From Nitrososphaerota archaeon (GTDB lineage Archaea > Thermoproteota > Nitrososphaeria_A > Caldarchaeales > Calditenuaceae), in the NCBI GenBank assembly GCA_009889515.1, contig WUQR01000139.1, positions 558,001-622,000 of the forward strand: a stretch of DNA of 64,000 bases. The letters are read 5' to 3'. The notes under the pieces are model-generated. The model saw nothing but the letters and a program-made list of their open reading frames with translations, was not told the origin of the DNA and ran no database searches. The position numbers and the translations under genes were made by a program. This document shows, piece after piece, positions 1 through 8,706 of the stretch. Within the stretch, counting starts at the first letter, position 1. Each line of letters opens with the position of its first letter.

Positions 1-2
1 GA

Positions 3-150
3 CCCCTCATCGCATCCATCCAATACATCTCGAGTGAGAAGATAACTTCGAACGTGAGGAACGAGGTGAAGGAGATAGTACACTATGAATTAAAAAACAT
101 CACCATGTTGACTGACCTAATTCTGCGGGGTGAGGTCCGCCTCTTCTAGT
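3..150 (+). CDS. C-terminal end of an unrecognised protein (partial)
   Basis: Only the last 49 residues are inside the window. The frame is open from the first base and ends at a TAG that overlaps the stop of the facing nucS gene by five bases. The fragment is mostly charged and helical-looking, ending in LILRGEVRLF. I do not recognise the family. Because the frame is short and truncated, it could be chance, but the tight tail-to-tail packing with nucS is typical of real genes here. Confidence 0.4.
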
Positions 151-895
151 CTTCCTGGTATAGGAACCTGTCGAGTCCTTTCCTCCTCCTTATGATTTCC
201 TGTGCCTTGCGTGGTGAGAGCTGTCTAAACTCTACCCCCAAAATTCTGGCCTTTCTCGCCGCTCTGCTTGATAAGAGTGGGGCGACTATCATCTGCCTAG
301 GCTTAGACCCAAACTCTTCTTCTATCTGAGCAGAGTACCTGACGAGTTGCTCGACGTCTCCGACATCTGCCTTCTCCCTCTTTATCTCTATCACCACCAG
401 CCTACCTTCCCTGTCAACTCCCAGTATGTCTATGTATCCGCTCTTGGTCTTCCTTTCGCTCTCAACAACTCTGAATCCGTCCTCAATTATGCTGGGCTCA
501 GCAATGATCGCCTGCTTCATATCCTCTTCGCGGGCGTGTATCTGGAACATGGCCTCATCCCTCAGCCCGAAGGATGATAGGTGGAGTATCCGCGTGATAG
601 TGATTTTCAGCATTTCAGGTGGTGAGGTGCGCTTTGAGACTATCACCAGTTTGCCCTCCTCGCTCCATACGTCTATGTGGCTGCCGGCCGGCTGCCAGTT
701 TGTGGGCTCGTAGCCTGTAGGCCGGTGGACGAGGACGCTCCTATCTTGTTTAATGACTAGGAGTCTTTCGCCTCTGCCTAGCCAGCTGATGGATCGCCCC
801 TCGTAGAAGACCTCCATTTCGCCTACTAGTGTGACTAGTCTGCCGGCAGCAATTGCCGACTTGATCTCATCAACCGCCTCGTCGATGCTGATCAA
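146..895 (-). CDS. nucS: Endonuclease NucS/EndoMS (mismatch-specific)
   Basis: NucS/EndoMS cuts both strands at mismatched bases and works with the sliding clamp in archaea and actinobacteria, most of which lack MutS/MutL. The protein is 249 residues, the usual size. The N-terminal half (to about residue 125) matches the DNA-binding/dimerisation domain. The C-terminal half is a RecB-like nuclease with GYIDILGVD (D156), VIEIKR (E170, K172) and QLVRY (183-187), the family's catalytic signature. The C-terminus (GLDRFL) is compatible with a clamp-binding tail, which is inference. It lies six bases after elp3 on the same strand and probably ends the transcript that starts at fixA or the nitroreductase. 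Confidence 0.92.
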   Translation of the reverse strand: MISIDEAVDEIKSAIAAGRLVTLVGEMEVFYEGRSISWLGRGERLLVIKQDRSVLVHRPTGYEPTNWQPAGSHIDVWSEEGKLVIVSKRTSPPEMLKITITRILHLSSFGLRDEAMFQIHAREEDMKQAIIAEPSIIEDGFRVVESERKTKSGYIDILGVDREGRLVVIEIKREKADVGDVEQLVRYSAQIEEEFGSKPRQMIVAPLLSSRAARKARILGVEFRQLSPRKAQEIIRRRKGLDRFLYQED

Positions 896-900
896 GTCGT

Positions 901-2505
901 CTACACTAGCATTTTAGCCATGTAGGGCCCATGCCTCTCATAGCCTTGCTTGGCATAATACTCCTTGACTCCGAGCCCGCTAATCACTACGACCCTCCGA
1001 TAACCCTGTTTCTGGGCTATTTCTTCAGCTCTTCTCAGGAGCTTGGCGCCTATGCCTCGATGCTGCCAAACTCCGCGGTCGGGTCTGCTTCCCACCGGTA
1101 TCATCTCCCCATAGACATGGAGTTCCCTGACTAAGGCTGCCCCATCTAGCAGCTGGTTTGCGGGCTCCTCAGGGAGCCTAAGCCTCAGCAAGCCGGCCAA
1201 GACCCATCCATCACTGGTTTCATAAGATATGAAGACTTCTCGGCCTCCCAGCGTGTCGTACCATAGCTCCTTAACCTCCATAGACTGGATATATTCCTCG
1301 CTAAGCGATGACTGTCTCCCAACCTCTCGGCATCTGATACACCTGCACCTTATGCCGCGCCTCTCAGCCTCCCTCTCAACTAGCTCCCTCAGGTTGCCGG
1401 GGTATCTACCATCTACAGCGGTCTCGCCGGGTATCTCGCGCCTAATTCTCTGTATTCTGACGTACGGGGGTGTGTGTTCTATCATCCGGACTAGGAGGTC
1501 AATCAGTGTCTCAACATCGTATGGTCTATACTCGCCCCTCTTCCAGAGGTGGTAGAGGGGTGTGTCGGGCAGAACCATGGTTGGGTAAATCTTGATGGTG
1601 TCCGGCCTGAAGCGTGGGTCTTGGAAGAGTGTCCGATACATTTCTAGGTCTTTCTCAGGGTTTGAGCCTGGTAGCGCGGGCATAAAGTGGTACCCGACTT
1701 TAAAGGCCCTATCTCTGAGTATTCTTGTTGCTTCTACAACATCTTGGACAGTATGGCCGCGAGCTATGAGGCGATAGATCTCGTCATCAAGTGCCTGTAC
1801 CCCCAGCTCAACCCGCGTCACACCCAGCCTAACCAGCTCATCTGCAATCTCCGGTCTTACCCAGTCAGGCCTCGTCTCTATCATCATGCCTACCAGACGG
1901 GGGCGGGCCCACTCCGCCCTCCTCACCGCCTCCTCAACACTACTTGACTTGGAGTCGTGAAGCCCGTCGAGGGCCGCCTTAATGTATGATCTCTGTGCCT
2001 CAGGGCTTGCTGACGTGTATGTGCCTCCGATGAATATGATCTCGACCTTATCGACCTCATGCCCCATATTCTCCAGTCTCCTTAGATAGTTTCTGACCTG
2101 TGCCTCCACGTTATATCCGACGCTCCGCGCGAAGCTGACTACTGGCTCAGCCCCTGTGTAGCTTTGGGGGAACCCCGTCTGGCCTCCGCCTGGACAATAT
2201 ATGCATCGGCCGTGTGGGCAGTTGAAGAGGGGGATCACGACTGTTATTATGGTGACGCCCGACCTTGTCTTGACTGGCTTGCGGCGAAGCTGTCTAAGCA
2301 GTGTGGATGGAGCTCCACGCTCCTTTAACGCCTGTATAAGCTCCGTGTTGCTCGGTATTTCCTTAACGTCAAGCCTCCTCGCCAAAATTAATTTCGTGGC
2401 TGAGATGCCTGTGCTTAGGAGTTGCGGCTCCCTAAGTAGGGCCTCCGCCAGCTTTTCAGCAACCTTACTTCTTGAGTGGCTCTCCGAACCGTCCATAATA
2501 GGCAA
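901..2505 (-). CDS. elp3: tRNA uridine-34 carboxymethyltransferase/acetyl-CoA-dependent Elp3
   Basis: Archaeal Elp3 makes carboxymethyl-type modifications on U34 of tRNA using S-adenosylmethionine and acetyl-CoA. The 534-residue protein has the radical SAM cluster motif CPHGRCIYC (C96, C101, C104), a TIM-barrel middle region, and a C-terminal GNAT domain with an acetyl-CoA loop QHRGIGAKLL near residue 481. Length and order match stand-alone archaeal Elp3; the other Elongator subunits are absent, as usual in archaea. The start overlaps the nitroreductase gene by 41 bases; an ATG at 2496 is an alternative. Translational coupling with its neighbours is likely. Confidence 0.95.
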   Translation of the reverse strand: MPIMDGSESHSRSKVAEKLAEALLREPQLLSTGISATKLILARRLDVKEIPSNTELIQALKERGAPSTLLRQLRRKPVKTRSGVTIITVVIPLFNCPHGRCIYCPGGGQTGFPQSYTGAEPVVSFARSVGYNVEAQVRNYLRRLENMGHEVDKVEIIFIGGTYTSASPEAQRSYIKAALDGLHDSKSSSVEEAVRRAEWARPRLVGMMIETRPDWVRPEIADELVRLGVTRVELGVQALDDEIYRLIARGHTVQDVVEATRILRDRAFKVGYHFMPALPGSNPEKDLEMYRTLFQDPRFRPDTIKIYPTMVLPDTPLYHLWKRGEYRPYDVETLIDLLVRMIEHTPPYVRIQRIRREIPGETAVDGRYPGNLRELVEREAERRGIRCRCIRCREVGRQSSLSEEYIQSMEVKELWYDTLGGREVFISYETSDGWVLAGLLRLRLPEEPANQLLDGAALVRELHVYGEMIPVGSRPDRGVWQHRGIGAKLLRRAEEIAQKQGYRRVVVISGLGVKEYYAKQGYERHGPYMAKMLV

Positions 2506-2983
2506 TCTGCTCCAGAGGTAATCTATTCTTCCTGCCTATAATCCTCTTCACGGGATAGCCGAATCCGACGAACCCCGCAATAGCATAGTTAGGAGGAATC
2601 TTCAGCCAATTCCTCAGGGCTTCCTCGTTATAGCCTGTACAGATGCATGAGACTATGCCCCGGCTCCAAGCCTCTAGCATCATATTTGTTATAGCCCGCC
2701 CGGCGTCGAGGAGGTGCCAAGCGTATCTCGAATCGGTAAGAACTACTACAGCAAAGTTTGCGCCACTCACCCATTTACCCGTAATGCTTAGGTCTGCGAG
2801 CTTCTGGAGGTCCTCGCGCTTATCTAGGAGTATGAAGCGCCAGTGCTGGCTGTTCATGCCAGACCCTGCCATCCTACCCGCATCAAGTATGCTGATCTTA
2901 TCCTCCCACGGCACATCTTTAGGTGAGAAGTTTCGCACGTCTAGCTTGGTCCGTATTACATTTGTAACTGATGTTAACGCCAC
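2465..2983 (-). CDS. Nitroreductase-family flavoprotein
   Basis: A 172-residue member of the FMN-dependent nitroreductase family, which reduces nitro compounds, quinones or flavins as homodimers. The N-terminal segment RTKLDVRNFS and the GMNSQHWRF segment (residues about 55-64) are typical of the FMN phosphate and ring contacts, and the C-terminal GFVGFGYPVKR is the family's closing strand. Its position directly after fixCX suggests a role linked to flavin or quinone electron flow, which is inference. The substrate cannot be told from sequence. Confidence 0.85.
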   Translation of the reverse strand: MALTSVTNVIRTKLDVRNFSPKDVPWEDKISILDAGRMAGSGMNSQHWRFILLDKREDLQKLADLSITGKWVSGANFAVVVLTDSRYAWHLLDAGRAITNMMLEAWSRGIVSCICTGYNEEALRNWLKIPPNYAIAGFVGFGYPVKRIIGRKNRLPLEQIAYYGRFGEPLKK

Positions 2984-3019
2984 GTTCTATTTTCTGGTTG
3001 GGCTGTGTATTAAATTTTT

Positions 3020-4729
3020 CTACCCGTACTTGAATCTGACTCCGTGTCCGTCCCTCTCATGGCCGAAGTCTACTATATCTGGCGGACCGATAATTCCGCA
3101 TGTACCGCATGCCACGCATGCTACGTGGTCAAAGTTCAGCCTAGCACGTGCCATATCTTGTAGCGTTTCAGCCCTTGCCAAAGCTTTTGCCCTCTCCTCA
3201 GACACTCCCTCTGCAATTTTTCTCGCCAGGTTGTACTTGTAGAGGTCCTTCAAAGAGGCGAAAACTCCTTTCTCCAGAACGAGAGTATAGCAGTTCACGG
3301 GGCAGGCCGGTACCCACATCTTCAGCCTTTGTGCAGAGGCCTTAGCTGTATCTACTTTTATGTGGCTGTATTCTTTGTCCTCATCATAGTCCAGAAGTCC
3401 TGTCCTCTCCTGCACCCTTTTAATCGCGTCGATGTCTAGGGGGTTTGATTCCCTTTGGACGACTTTGGCCTCTACCCTCTCCCCAGTTAGACTGAGCATA
3501 AGCCTCGGCGCAAGTCTGTATGCGATTGAGGACTCCGTGAGCATCGCGTTCCTACCCGATTTCTGGACATCCCTGTAAATCGGGGCGAGCAAATCCTTGT
3601 ATATTGCTAGTGTCTTCGCGCTGAAGTCCCCCTCCTTTGCGGCTCTAAGATAGGCCTGGGCCGCCATAATCCCCGTTGCGACGGCCCGCCTCATCCCATC
3701 TATAAGGCCTCCAATCTTGACAAAGGCGCCCAGCGCATCCCCCGCAACTATGTAGCCTGAAGTGTAGGGCTGCGCAAGCATCGTTTTATAGCCCTTCGGG
3801 ATATTGTGTGCGGAGTACTCTACTAGCTCACCACCCTCGAGGAGGGGTGCAACCTCTGGGTGGGACTCTAGTCTCTCGAGAATGTCGAGTGGTTTACCGA
3901 GGGTCTCCATCTCCTCTAGCGCACGTTTAAGGAATGAGTCGAGAGAGATGACTATCCCGACGCTAAGCGTGTCCTTGTTAGTGTAGAGAAAGCCGCCACC
4001 ATTCACGCCCTGCATGACATCACCCATGTAGAAGATCGCCTTCCCCTCCCCTGGCTTGAGGCCGAACCTCTCCTCTATCTTCTCGGGCGAAAGCTTGTAG
4101 ACATGCTTAACACCATGATAGACTTTATCAGGGGTGAGAAGAGGCCTAAGCCCAGCCCTGTCTACTAGCCTAGAGGTTACACCCGAGGCATCGATAACCA
4201 GATTACATGTGACTGTCTCAGAACTTGTGATGACTCCCTTTACTTGGTTACCCTCGAGGTAGAGGTCTTCCACCGCCTTGTACGTGACCACTACTCCACC
4301 GCTCTCAGAGACCTTCCTAGCCATCCACTTGTCCAGCTTCGCCCTCAGAACCGAATACCCCTCCGATCCGGTCAGGTCAAAGCCTGTAACACCCATCTTG
4401 TTTAGGAACGAGTCCTCCCCTATCCGCGCCCTCCTATACACCACACTTCCATTCCTTGTCTCGGGCCACGATAAGACAGCCACTTCGTGGGAAACTATCT
4501 TCCTCTCCAGTGGGGCCTCCTCCCGAAATCCAGGGAATGCGTCGTCAAAACTATACCCGGGTAGATACTGAGTGTATATCACTCCGCCCGTAACGTTTTT
4601 CTGCCCGGGGACCTGCGCCTTATCAACTAGGGCTACGTCAACCCCCTGTCTGGCTAGGTAGTTAGCCGCTGCGCAACCGGCTGGGCCTGCGCCCACAACT
4701 ATAACATCATAGTCAGGCTTCATTCCCAC
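3020..4729 (-). CDS. fixC: FixC-FixX fusion: ETF-quinone oxidoreductase-like flavoprotein with ferredoxin domain
   Basis: FixC passes electrons from electron-transfer flavoprotein to quinone; FixX is its small iron-sulfur partner. In EtfABCX complexes the set can bifurcate electrons from NADH to quinone and to ferredoxin. The 569-residue protein has the FAD dinucleotide motif VVGAGPAGCAAA near residue 10 and, at the C-terminus, a FixX-like unit with C476 and the triad CVACGTC (C538, C541, C544). FixX is normally a separate protein of about 90 residues; here it is fused and carries roughly 35 extra charged residues between its first and later cysteines. The gene overlaps fixB by 17 bases, so the three genes form one transcript. 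Confidence 0.93.
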   Translation of the reverse strand: MGMKPDYDVIVVGAGPAGCAAANYLARQGVDVALVDKAQVPGQKNVTGGVIYTQYLPGYSFDDAFPGFREEAPLERKIVSHEVAVLSWPETRNGSVVYRRARIGEDSFLNKMGVTGFDLTGSEGYSVLRAKLDKWMARKVSESGGVVVTYKAVEDLYLEGNQVKGVITSSETVTCNLVIDASGVTSRLVDRAGLRPLLTPDKVYHGVKHVYKLSPEKIEERFGLKPGEGKAIFYMGDVMQGVNGGGFLYTNKDTLSVGIVISLDSFLKRALEEMETLGKPLDILERLESHPEVAPLLEGGELVEYSAHNIPKGYKTMLAQPYTSGYIVAGDALGAFVKIGGLIDGMRRAVATGIMAAQAYLRAAKEGDFSAKTLAIYKDLLAPIYRDVQKSGRNAMLTESSIAYRLAPRLMLSLTGERVEAKVVQRESNPLDIDAIKRVQERTGLLDYDEDKEYSHIKVDTAKASAQRLKMWVPACPVNCYTLVLEKGVFASLKDLYKYNLARKIAEGVSEERAKALARAETLQDMARARLNFDHVACVACGTCGIIGPPDIVDFGHERDGHGVRFKYG

Positions 4730-5819
4730 CGCCTCCGAGGTACTCTGCGAGCTTGGGTAGAACTTCGTATAGGTCTCCTACTATGCCGTAGTGGGCGATC
4801 TGGAATATGGGGGCTGCGGGGTCCGTGTTTATAGCCACTATCTTCTTGGCCCTCATGATGCCTACCCTGTGCTGTATCGCGCCACTTATCCCGGCAGCGA
4901 TGTAAATATCTGGTGCGACGGTCTTCCCTGTCTGCCCCACCTGCCTATCCTTGACGATCAGGCCTTCAAGCTCCTTGATACCTGAGTAGATTAGAGCCCT
5001 CGACGCACCTATCTCCGCCACAACTCCTAGACGCTTCTCAACTGCATTCTTCAACTTCTCCGCATATCTATACGCCTCCGCCGGGTTCCTCGGATTTCCC
5101 TTAGCATCCTTCAAGACTCCCAAGCCAAGGCTGATTATCACCTTCGCCTCCTCAAGCTTTACAGGACTCTTAGGCAGCCTCCACTCCTCTATAACCTCGA
5201 CGGCGAAAGCCTCTGGTGGTATTTCAGCCTCCCATTCAACCACCTCTCCCTTCCTAGACTCGTCCCGCGGTAGCGGTGTAAACGAGCCGGGCCTGATATT
5301 GCTCATCTGCGGCCTGTGCCTCGGGGTGAAGATCTTGGCTATACGGGTGGCGAAGTCTGGGCGTACCTGTGCGATGCAGTCCTTGAAGACTTTAGTCCCC
5401 TGGGGCGTATGCATTACAAAGTCTTCAACGAGGAGGTCTATGCAGTCTGCCGCTAGTCCTGTAACTGTCCTAAATGCTACACGGGCGCCGAGCTCCCTAC
5501 CCATCTCGTTTGCGATAAAGAGGAAGGCCCAGGGCTTCAGCTTAAGCACCATGTCTGACAAAACGTAGGCGTAAGGTATCGCCTGATAGCTCTTCAGCAA
5601 AGGAGTATCACATACTATCACCTTATCTGCGCCGTAGTAGATCGGCTCTCGAGCCACTTTCCCGAGATTATATCCTAATAGTACGCCCACGACCTTCATA
5701 CCCACCTTGTCCGCAATCTTCCGCGCCCCGGCGATCACCTCAGTTGTCGGACGGGTAAGCTCTCCGTCTTGGACCTCGCAATAAACCCAAACGTCCCTAT
5801 ACTCACTGCTCTCTTGCAA
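4713..5819 (-). CDS. fixB: Electron transfer flavoprotein alpha subunit FixB/EtfA
   Basis: The alpha subunit of ETF binds the electron-shuttling FAD. The 368-residue protein has an N-terminal ETF alpha/beta domain and the C-terminal FAD-binding domain, with the stretch VGQTGKTVAPDIYIAAGISG near residue 285 followed by AINTDPAAPIFQIAHYGIVGD, the alpha-subunit signature. Length is slightly above the usual 310-340. It overlaps fixA and fixCX by 17 bases each, so translation of the three is probably coupled. In this context it serves the FixABCX complex rather than a plain acyl-CoA ETF. Confidence 0.95.
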   Translation of the reverse strand: MQESSEYRDVWVYCEVQDGELTRPTTEVIAGARKIADKVGMKVVGVLLGYNLGKVAREPIYYGADKVIVCDTPLLKSYQAIPYAYVLSDMVLKLKPWAFLFIANEMGRELGARVAFRTVTGLAADCIDLLVEDFVMHTPQGTKVFKDCIAQVRPDFATRIAKIFTPRHRPQMSNIRPGSFTPLPRDESRKGEVVEWEAEIPPEAFAVEVIEEWRLPKSPVKLEEAKVIISLGLGVLKDAKGNPRNPAEAYRYAEKLKNAVEKRLGVVAEIGASRALIYSGIKELEGLIVKDRQVGQTGKTVAPDIYIAAGISGAIQHRVGIMRAKKIVAINTDPAAPIFQIAHYGIVGDLYEVLPKLAEYLGGGGNEA

Positions 5820-7011
5820 TGCTCACCCTCACCCCAAATAACTCCTCAACAAGGTCCTCAAGACCAAACACCTTGATTACGCCACGCTCCTTTAGATGGT
5901 CTAAAACATCTGGGGGCAGGTCATCAGCCTTGCTCAGCCTCTCAAAAGGTCCATACTTCTTACCATTAAACTCAAACTCCTCCACGCGGGTTGAGAACAC
6001 AAGTGTCTTCCCAACGAACTTCTGAACAGGCGGGCCACCAATATCTATACCAGGCCCTACTATCGTCGGAGAACCTGCCAACCCGATTAACTGCGGGTTG
6101 GCACCGATCATATCCGCGTTCCAGACCACGCTCTCCAGGACCTTCTTTGCATAATTGTATAGGCGAGCCCTCTTCTTCAGCCTTAGCTGCGGAGTGCGGG
6201 GACGATAGTCGGTAGAAATCGTTATCACACAGGGTAAAGGTACGCGGAGCTTCTGGACTATATCGCCGAGCTTGCGCTCAACGTAGATGAACCCTGCCTC
6301 AGGGTCGGCCTCTAGATCTCTGACATATGTGACGCTCGGTATAAATCTGCCAAGCATTCCGGAAAGGGCCTCAGCAACCTGCGGACCAGTACTCCCTGTC
6401 TCTCCGTCGCTAGTCTTGATACCAGCAATAACTACGAATCTCCCCACCTCCTGCCTAACCTTCTCCAACACTCTCACCGCCTCCTCCCTACTTATTTCAC
6501 CCCTCAACAACCTCTCAGTCAGAGTCTCGCCCCTGAGCGTAGGCAGTGTAGAGTAGACAATGTTTGGGATTAGGTTCTTTTCATAGAGTTCTTTCGCCTT
6601 CTCTGCAAAAGACTGAGGGCTTACACCCGCTTGCAGAAGAGTTACAAGCTCGTCAACAGCCGCTAAATGTGTCTCGACAATCTTTTTGACACCTAGGCTG
6701 ACGGTATAGGCTGTAGCCCAAGTATCGGCACCCGCCATCCTCCTGTCGCTGAGAATGTAGGACTCGTCAACACCCTCGACAGGAGCTTCATAGAGGCTTG
6801 TAGCTATGGGCTTAAGCTTGAAATCAGGCCCCATCGTCAGCGAGACTACCTTGCCGCCAAACGCCCTCTTCAGGTAGTCCGCCGCCTCTATAGCCTTGTA
6901 GTCGAACGGGTTCATAACAAGATCCATCTCCTCCCTCCGCAAGACACCCCCCACAGTCACAATCTTAGTTGTTCTCGCAGGCACAGCCTTGTAAAGGGAT
7001 ATGATAAGCAT
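5803..7011 (-). CDS. fixA: Electron transfer flavoprotein beta subunit FixA/EtfB, enlarged
   Basis: The beta subunit carries the bifurcating FAD in FixAB-type ETFs. Recognisable parts are NPFDYKAIEAA (34-44), LTMGP, LSDRRMAGADTWATAYT (88-103) and AGIKTSDGETGSTGPQVAEAL (196-216). At 402 residues it is far longer than the usual 250-280. The extra material is mainly about 80 helical residues at 111-190, between the GADTWATAYT motif and the DGETGSTGP motif, plus a longer C-terminus. It is the first gene of the fixA-fixB-fixCX transcript; a divergent small gene begins at 7080. Confidence 0.93.
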   Translation of the reverse strand: MLIISLYKAVPARTTKIVTVGGVLRREEMDLVMNPFDYKAIEAADYLKRAFGGKVVSLTMGPDFKLKPIATSLYEAPVEGVDESYILSDRRMAGADTWATAYTVSLGVKKIVETHLAAVDELVTLLQAGVSPQSFAEKAKELYEKNLIPNIVYSTLPTLRGETLTERLLRGEISREEAVRVLEKVRQEVGRFVVIAGIKTSDGETGSTGPQVAEALSGMLGRFIPSVTYVRDLEADPEAGFIYVERKLGDIVQKLRVPLPCVITISTDYRPRTPQLRLKKRARLYNYAKKVLESVVWNADMIGANPQLIGLAGSPTIVGPGIDIGGPPVQKFVGKTLVFSTRVEEFEFNGKKYGPFERLSKADDLPPDVLDHLKERGVIKVFGLEDLVEELFGVRVSIAREQ

Positions 7012-7079
7012 GTGTTATCGCGAGACTACAAGTAGAAACCGAAAATATATATCCATCCCGAAGGTACTGACCCCAGCAA

Positions 7080-7418
7080 TTGTCCTCGAAGAAGCATGTG
7101 ATGAGCGAATGTGTACTTTGTGGTGAGCAGCTCCCAATAGTAGACGCTCTCACAGCCCGTTTCCCCTGCCTGACAACCTGCCTCAGAATCACAAACTCGA
7201 AGCATCTGAGGGGGTGTCATGGCGAGTATCTCGAGCAGTCGGAGAGAAGGGCGCCACTATACTTCTTCGCCTTTGCAGCGTCTTCCCTCTCAGCGATAGC
7301 TTCTCTACTGACCGGGAATATCTTTGCGGCTCAACTTCTTGGAGCGGTTGCCGCAGTATCACTTATTTGGGGGACTATTGTTCGTAAACGGCTAATTAAG
7401 CAATATTCATCGCGCTGA
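7080..7418 (+). CDS. Small membrane protein with a four-cysteine N-terminus
   Basis: The family is not recognised. The 112-residue protein begins with a possible zinc-binding set (C11, C14, C30, C34), followed by two hydrophobic stretches around residues 60-78 and 82-100 that look like membrane helices, and ends in a basic tail. The TTG start at 7080 lies about 33 bases after an A/T-rich element (7042-7052); an in-frame ATG at 7101 is the alternative. It is divergent from fixA and may share its promoter region. Function unknown. Confidence 0.6.
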   Translation: MSSKKHVMSECVLCGEQLPIVDALTARFPCLTTCLRITNSKHLRGCHGEYLEQSERRAPLYFFAFAASSLSAIASLLTGNIFAAQLLGAVAAVSLIWGTIVRKRLIKQYSSR

Positions 7419-7452
7419 GCTTATAAGCATGTGAGAAGCTCTAAACCATAGA

Positions 7453-8493
7453 GTGCGGATAGTCGACCTATCCCCCGAGCTTTCACACAAGGCATTTTTA
7501 CCCGTGAGTAGGAGGAAAGTAATCATAGCCGGCGCCATAATTACAGCCCTCTCACTCTTACTAATGATTATTAAGCCTCAGGACCCCCTCAACCCGCAAG
7601 GACCCAGTCCCGCACTTTTGATATTTGTAACAGCAGTCATCCTGATCCTTTTAGCCCTAAGCACAGGCAAGACTCCCCTAAGATCGGTAAGTGCCGTGTC
7701 CGGAGACCGAGGAGAACAGTTACGTGTCAGCCTTGAGTTTAAGAGACCGATTAGTGGAGTCTTAGAAGTTGGAGAACTCACCGCGACTGAATATCATATC
7801 GGCGAGTCACTACGAACGTCTTTTGATTTTACTCCCAGCTCAAAAATGGAGCTACACTCGGTGGCTAACCTACACATTGCCTTGCCACGTGGCCAAGTGG
7901 TCGGTCTTCTGATAGGGCGCGGCGAGAATGCTAAGGGAATCCTCAAATGCCCAGCCCTGAAGATATCCCTAACCCACGGTCCGGAGCTGTATGTTGTTTG
8001 GGTCAAGTCTTCCGGCGGCCTCTTAAAAATCGGCCTCGAGAAATCCTACCTACATCTTGAAGGCGCCCAATGCTCGCTAAGCTACGGCTCAAAGGGGGGC
8101 ATCAACTACCTACTCTCTGCAGCGGAGAGAGCCGGCAAGTTCTTCTCAGGAAAAGTCAGGCTGAAACTCTCAAGAATACTCAATCACGGTGCCCTAAACC
8201 TAAAACACGAGGAGGTGTTGGCTGATGTGAGGAGTGGGGAGGTTGACTGGGGTGTTTGGAACCCGAGAACATATAGTGGAGAGGACGCGTTGATTATCCT
8301 TAACGGGTCTAGGCGGCTAGGGGAGCTATTGAATGCCTTGAATATGCGCGAATTCATCGCCGACCCTGTCCCCGGTGTGGTGTACTCTTTTGTCCTTGAG
8401 GGGGGGAAGTGGGGGCTGTATAGCGAGAGGGATGTCGCCCCCATCACGATCCACTCATCTGGGGAGGAAGAAGAAAAAGAAGAGAGAGCCTAG
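7453..8493 (+). CDS. Hypothetical membrane-anchored protein
   Basis: I do not recognise this 346-residue protein. Two hydrophobic segments near residues 24-42 and 54-70 suggest an N-terminal hairpin anchor; the remaining 275 residues look soluble and beta-rich (many short alternating hydrophobic stretches). The GTG start at 7453 follows the previous gene by 34 bases, so the two may be co-transcribed. Its end overlaps the facing DUF2116-like gene by 39 bases, one of the larger convergent overlaps in the window. Confidence 0.65.
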   Translation: MRIVDLSPELSHKAFLPVSRRKVIIAGAIITALSLLLMIIKPQDPLNPQGPSPALLIFVTAVILILLALSTGKTPLRSVSAVSGDRGEQLRVSLEFKRPISGVLEVGELTATEYHIGESLRTSFDFTPSSKMELHSVANLHIALPRGQVVGLLIGRGENAKGILKCPALKISLTHGPELYVVWVKSSGGLLKIGLEKSYLHLEGAQCSLSYGSKGGINYLLSAAERAGKFFSGKVRLKLSRILNHGALNLKHEEVLADVRSGEVDWGVWNPRTYSGEDALIILNGSRRLGELLNALNMREFIADPVPGVVYSFVLEGGKWGLYSERDVAPITIHSSGEEEEKEERA

Positions 8494-8673
8494 CAGGGCT
8501 ATGTAGAGTATTAGGAGTAGGAGGCGGGTTCTTCTCTCCCTCTTGAGCCTCCCCTCATAGACATTCTTACACTCGTCAGAGCATAGCTCCTCCTTAGGAG
8601 GAACCGGCCGTCCACATATGATGCAGTGTCTATGGTCGGGGATTCTGGCTTTTCGCTCCTTTATTTGTGACAT
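8455..8673 (-). CDS. DUF2116-like zinc-ribbon protein with C-terminal membrane helix
   Basis: A 72-residue archaeal protein with an N-terminal zinc ribbon (CIIC at 17-20, C31 and C35 in CSDEC) and a C-terminal hydrophobic helix from about 49 to 70 ending in FFFFFLP. This layout is typical of the archaeal Zn-ribbon family DUF2116, whose role is unknown. Tail anchoring would leave the zinc ribbon in the cytoplasm, which is inference. Confidence 0.8.
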   Translation of the reverse strand: MSQIKERKARIPDHRHCIICGRPVPPKEELCSDECKNVYEGRLKRERRTRLLLLILYIALLGSLFFFFFLPR

Positions 8674-8706
8674 TACAAATCCATGTGCTTGAGTCAGATA
8701 TTAACA

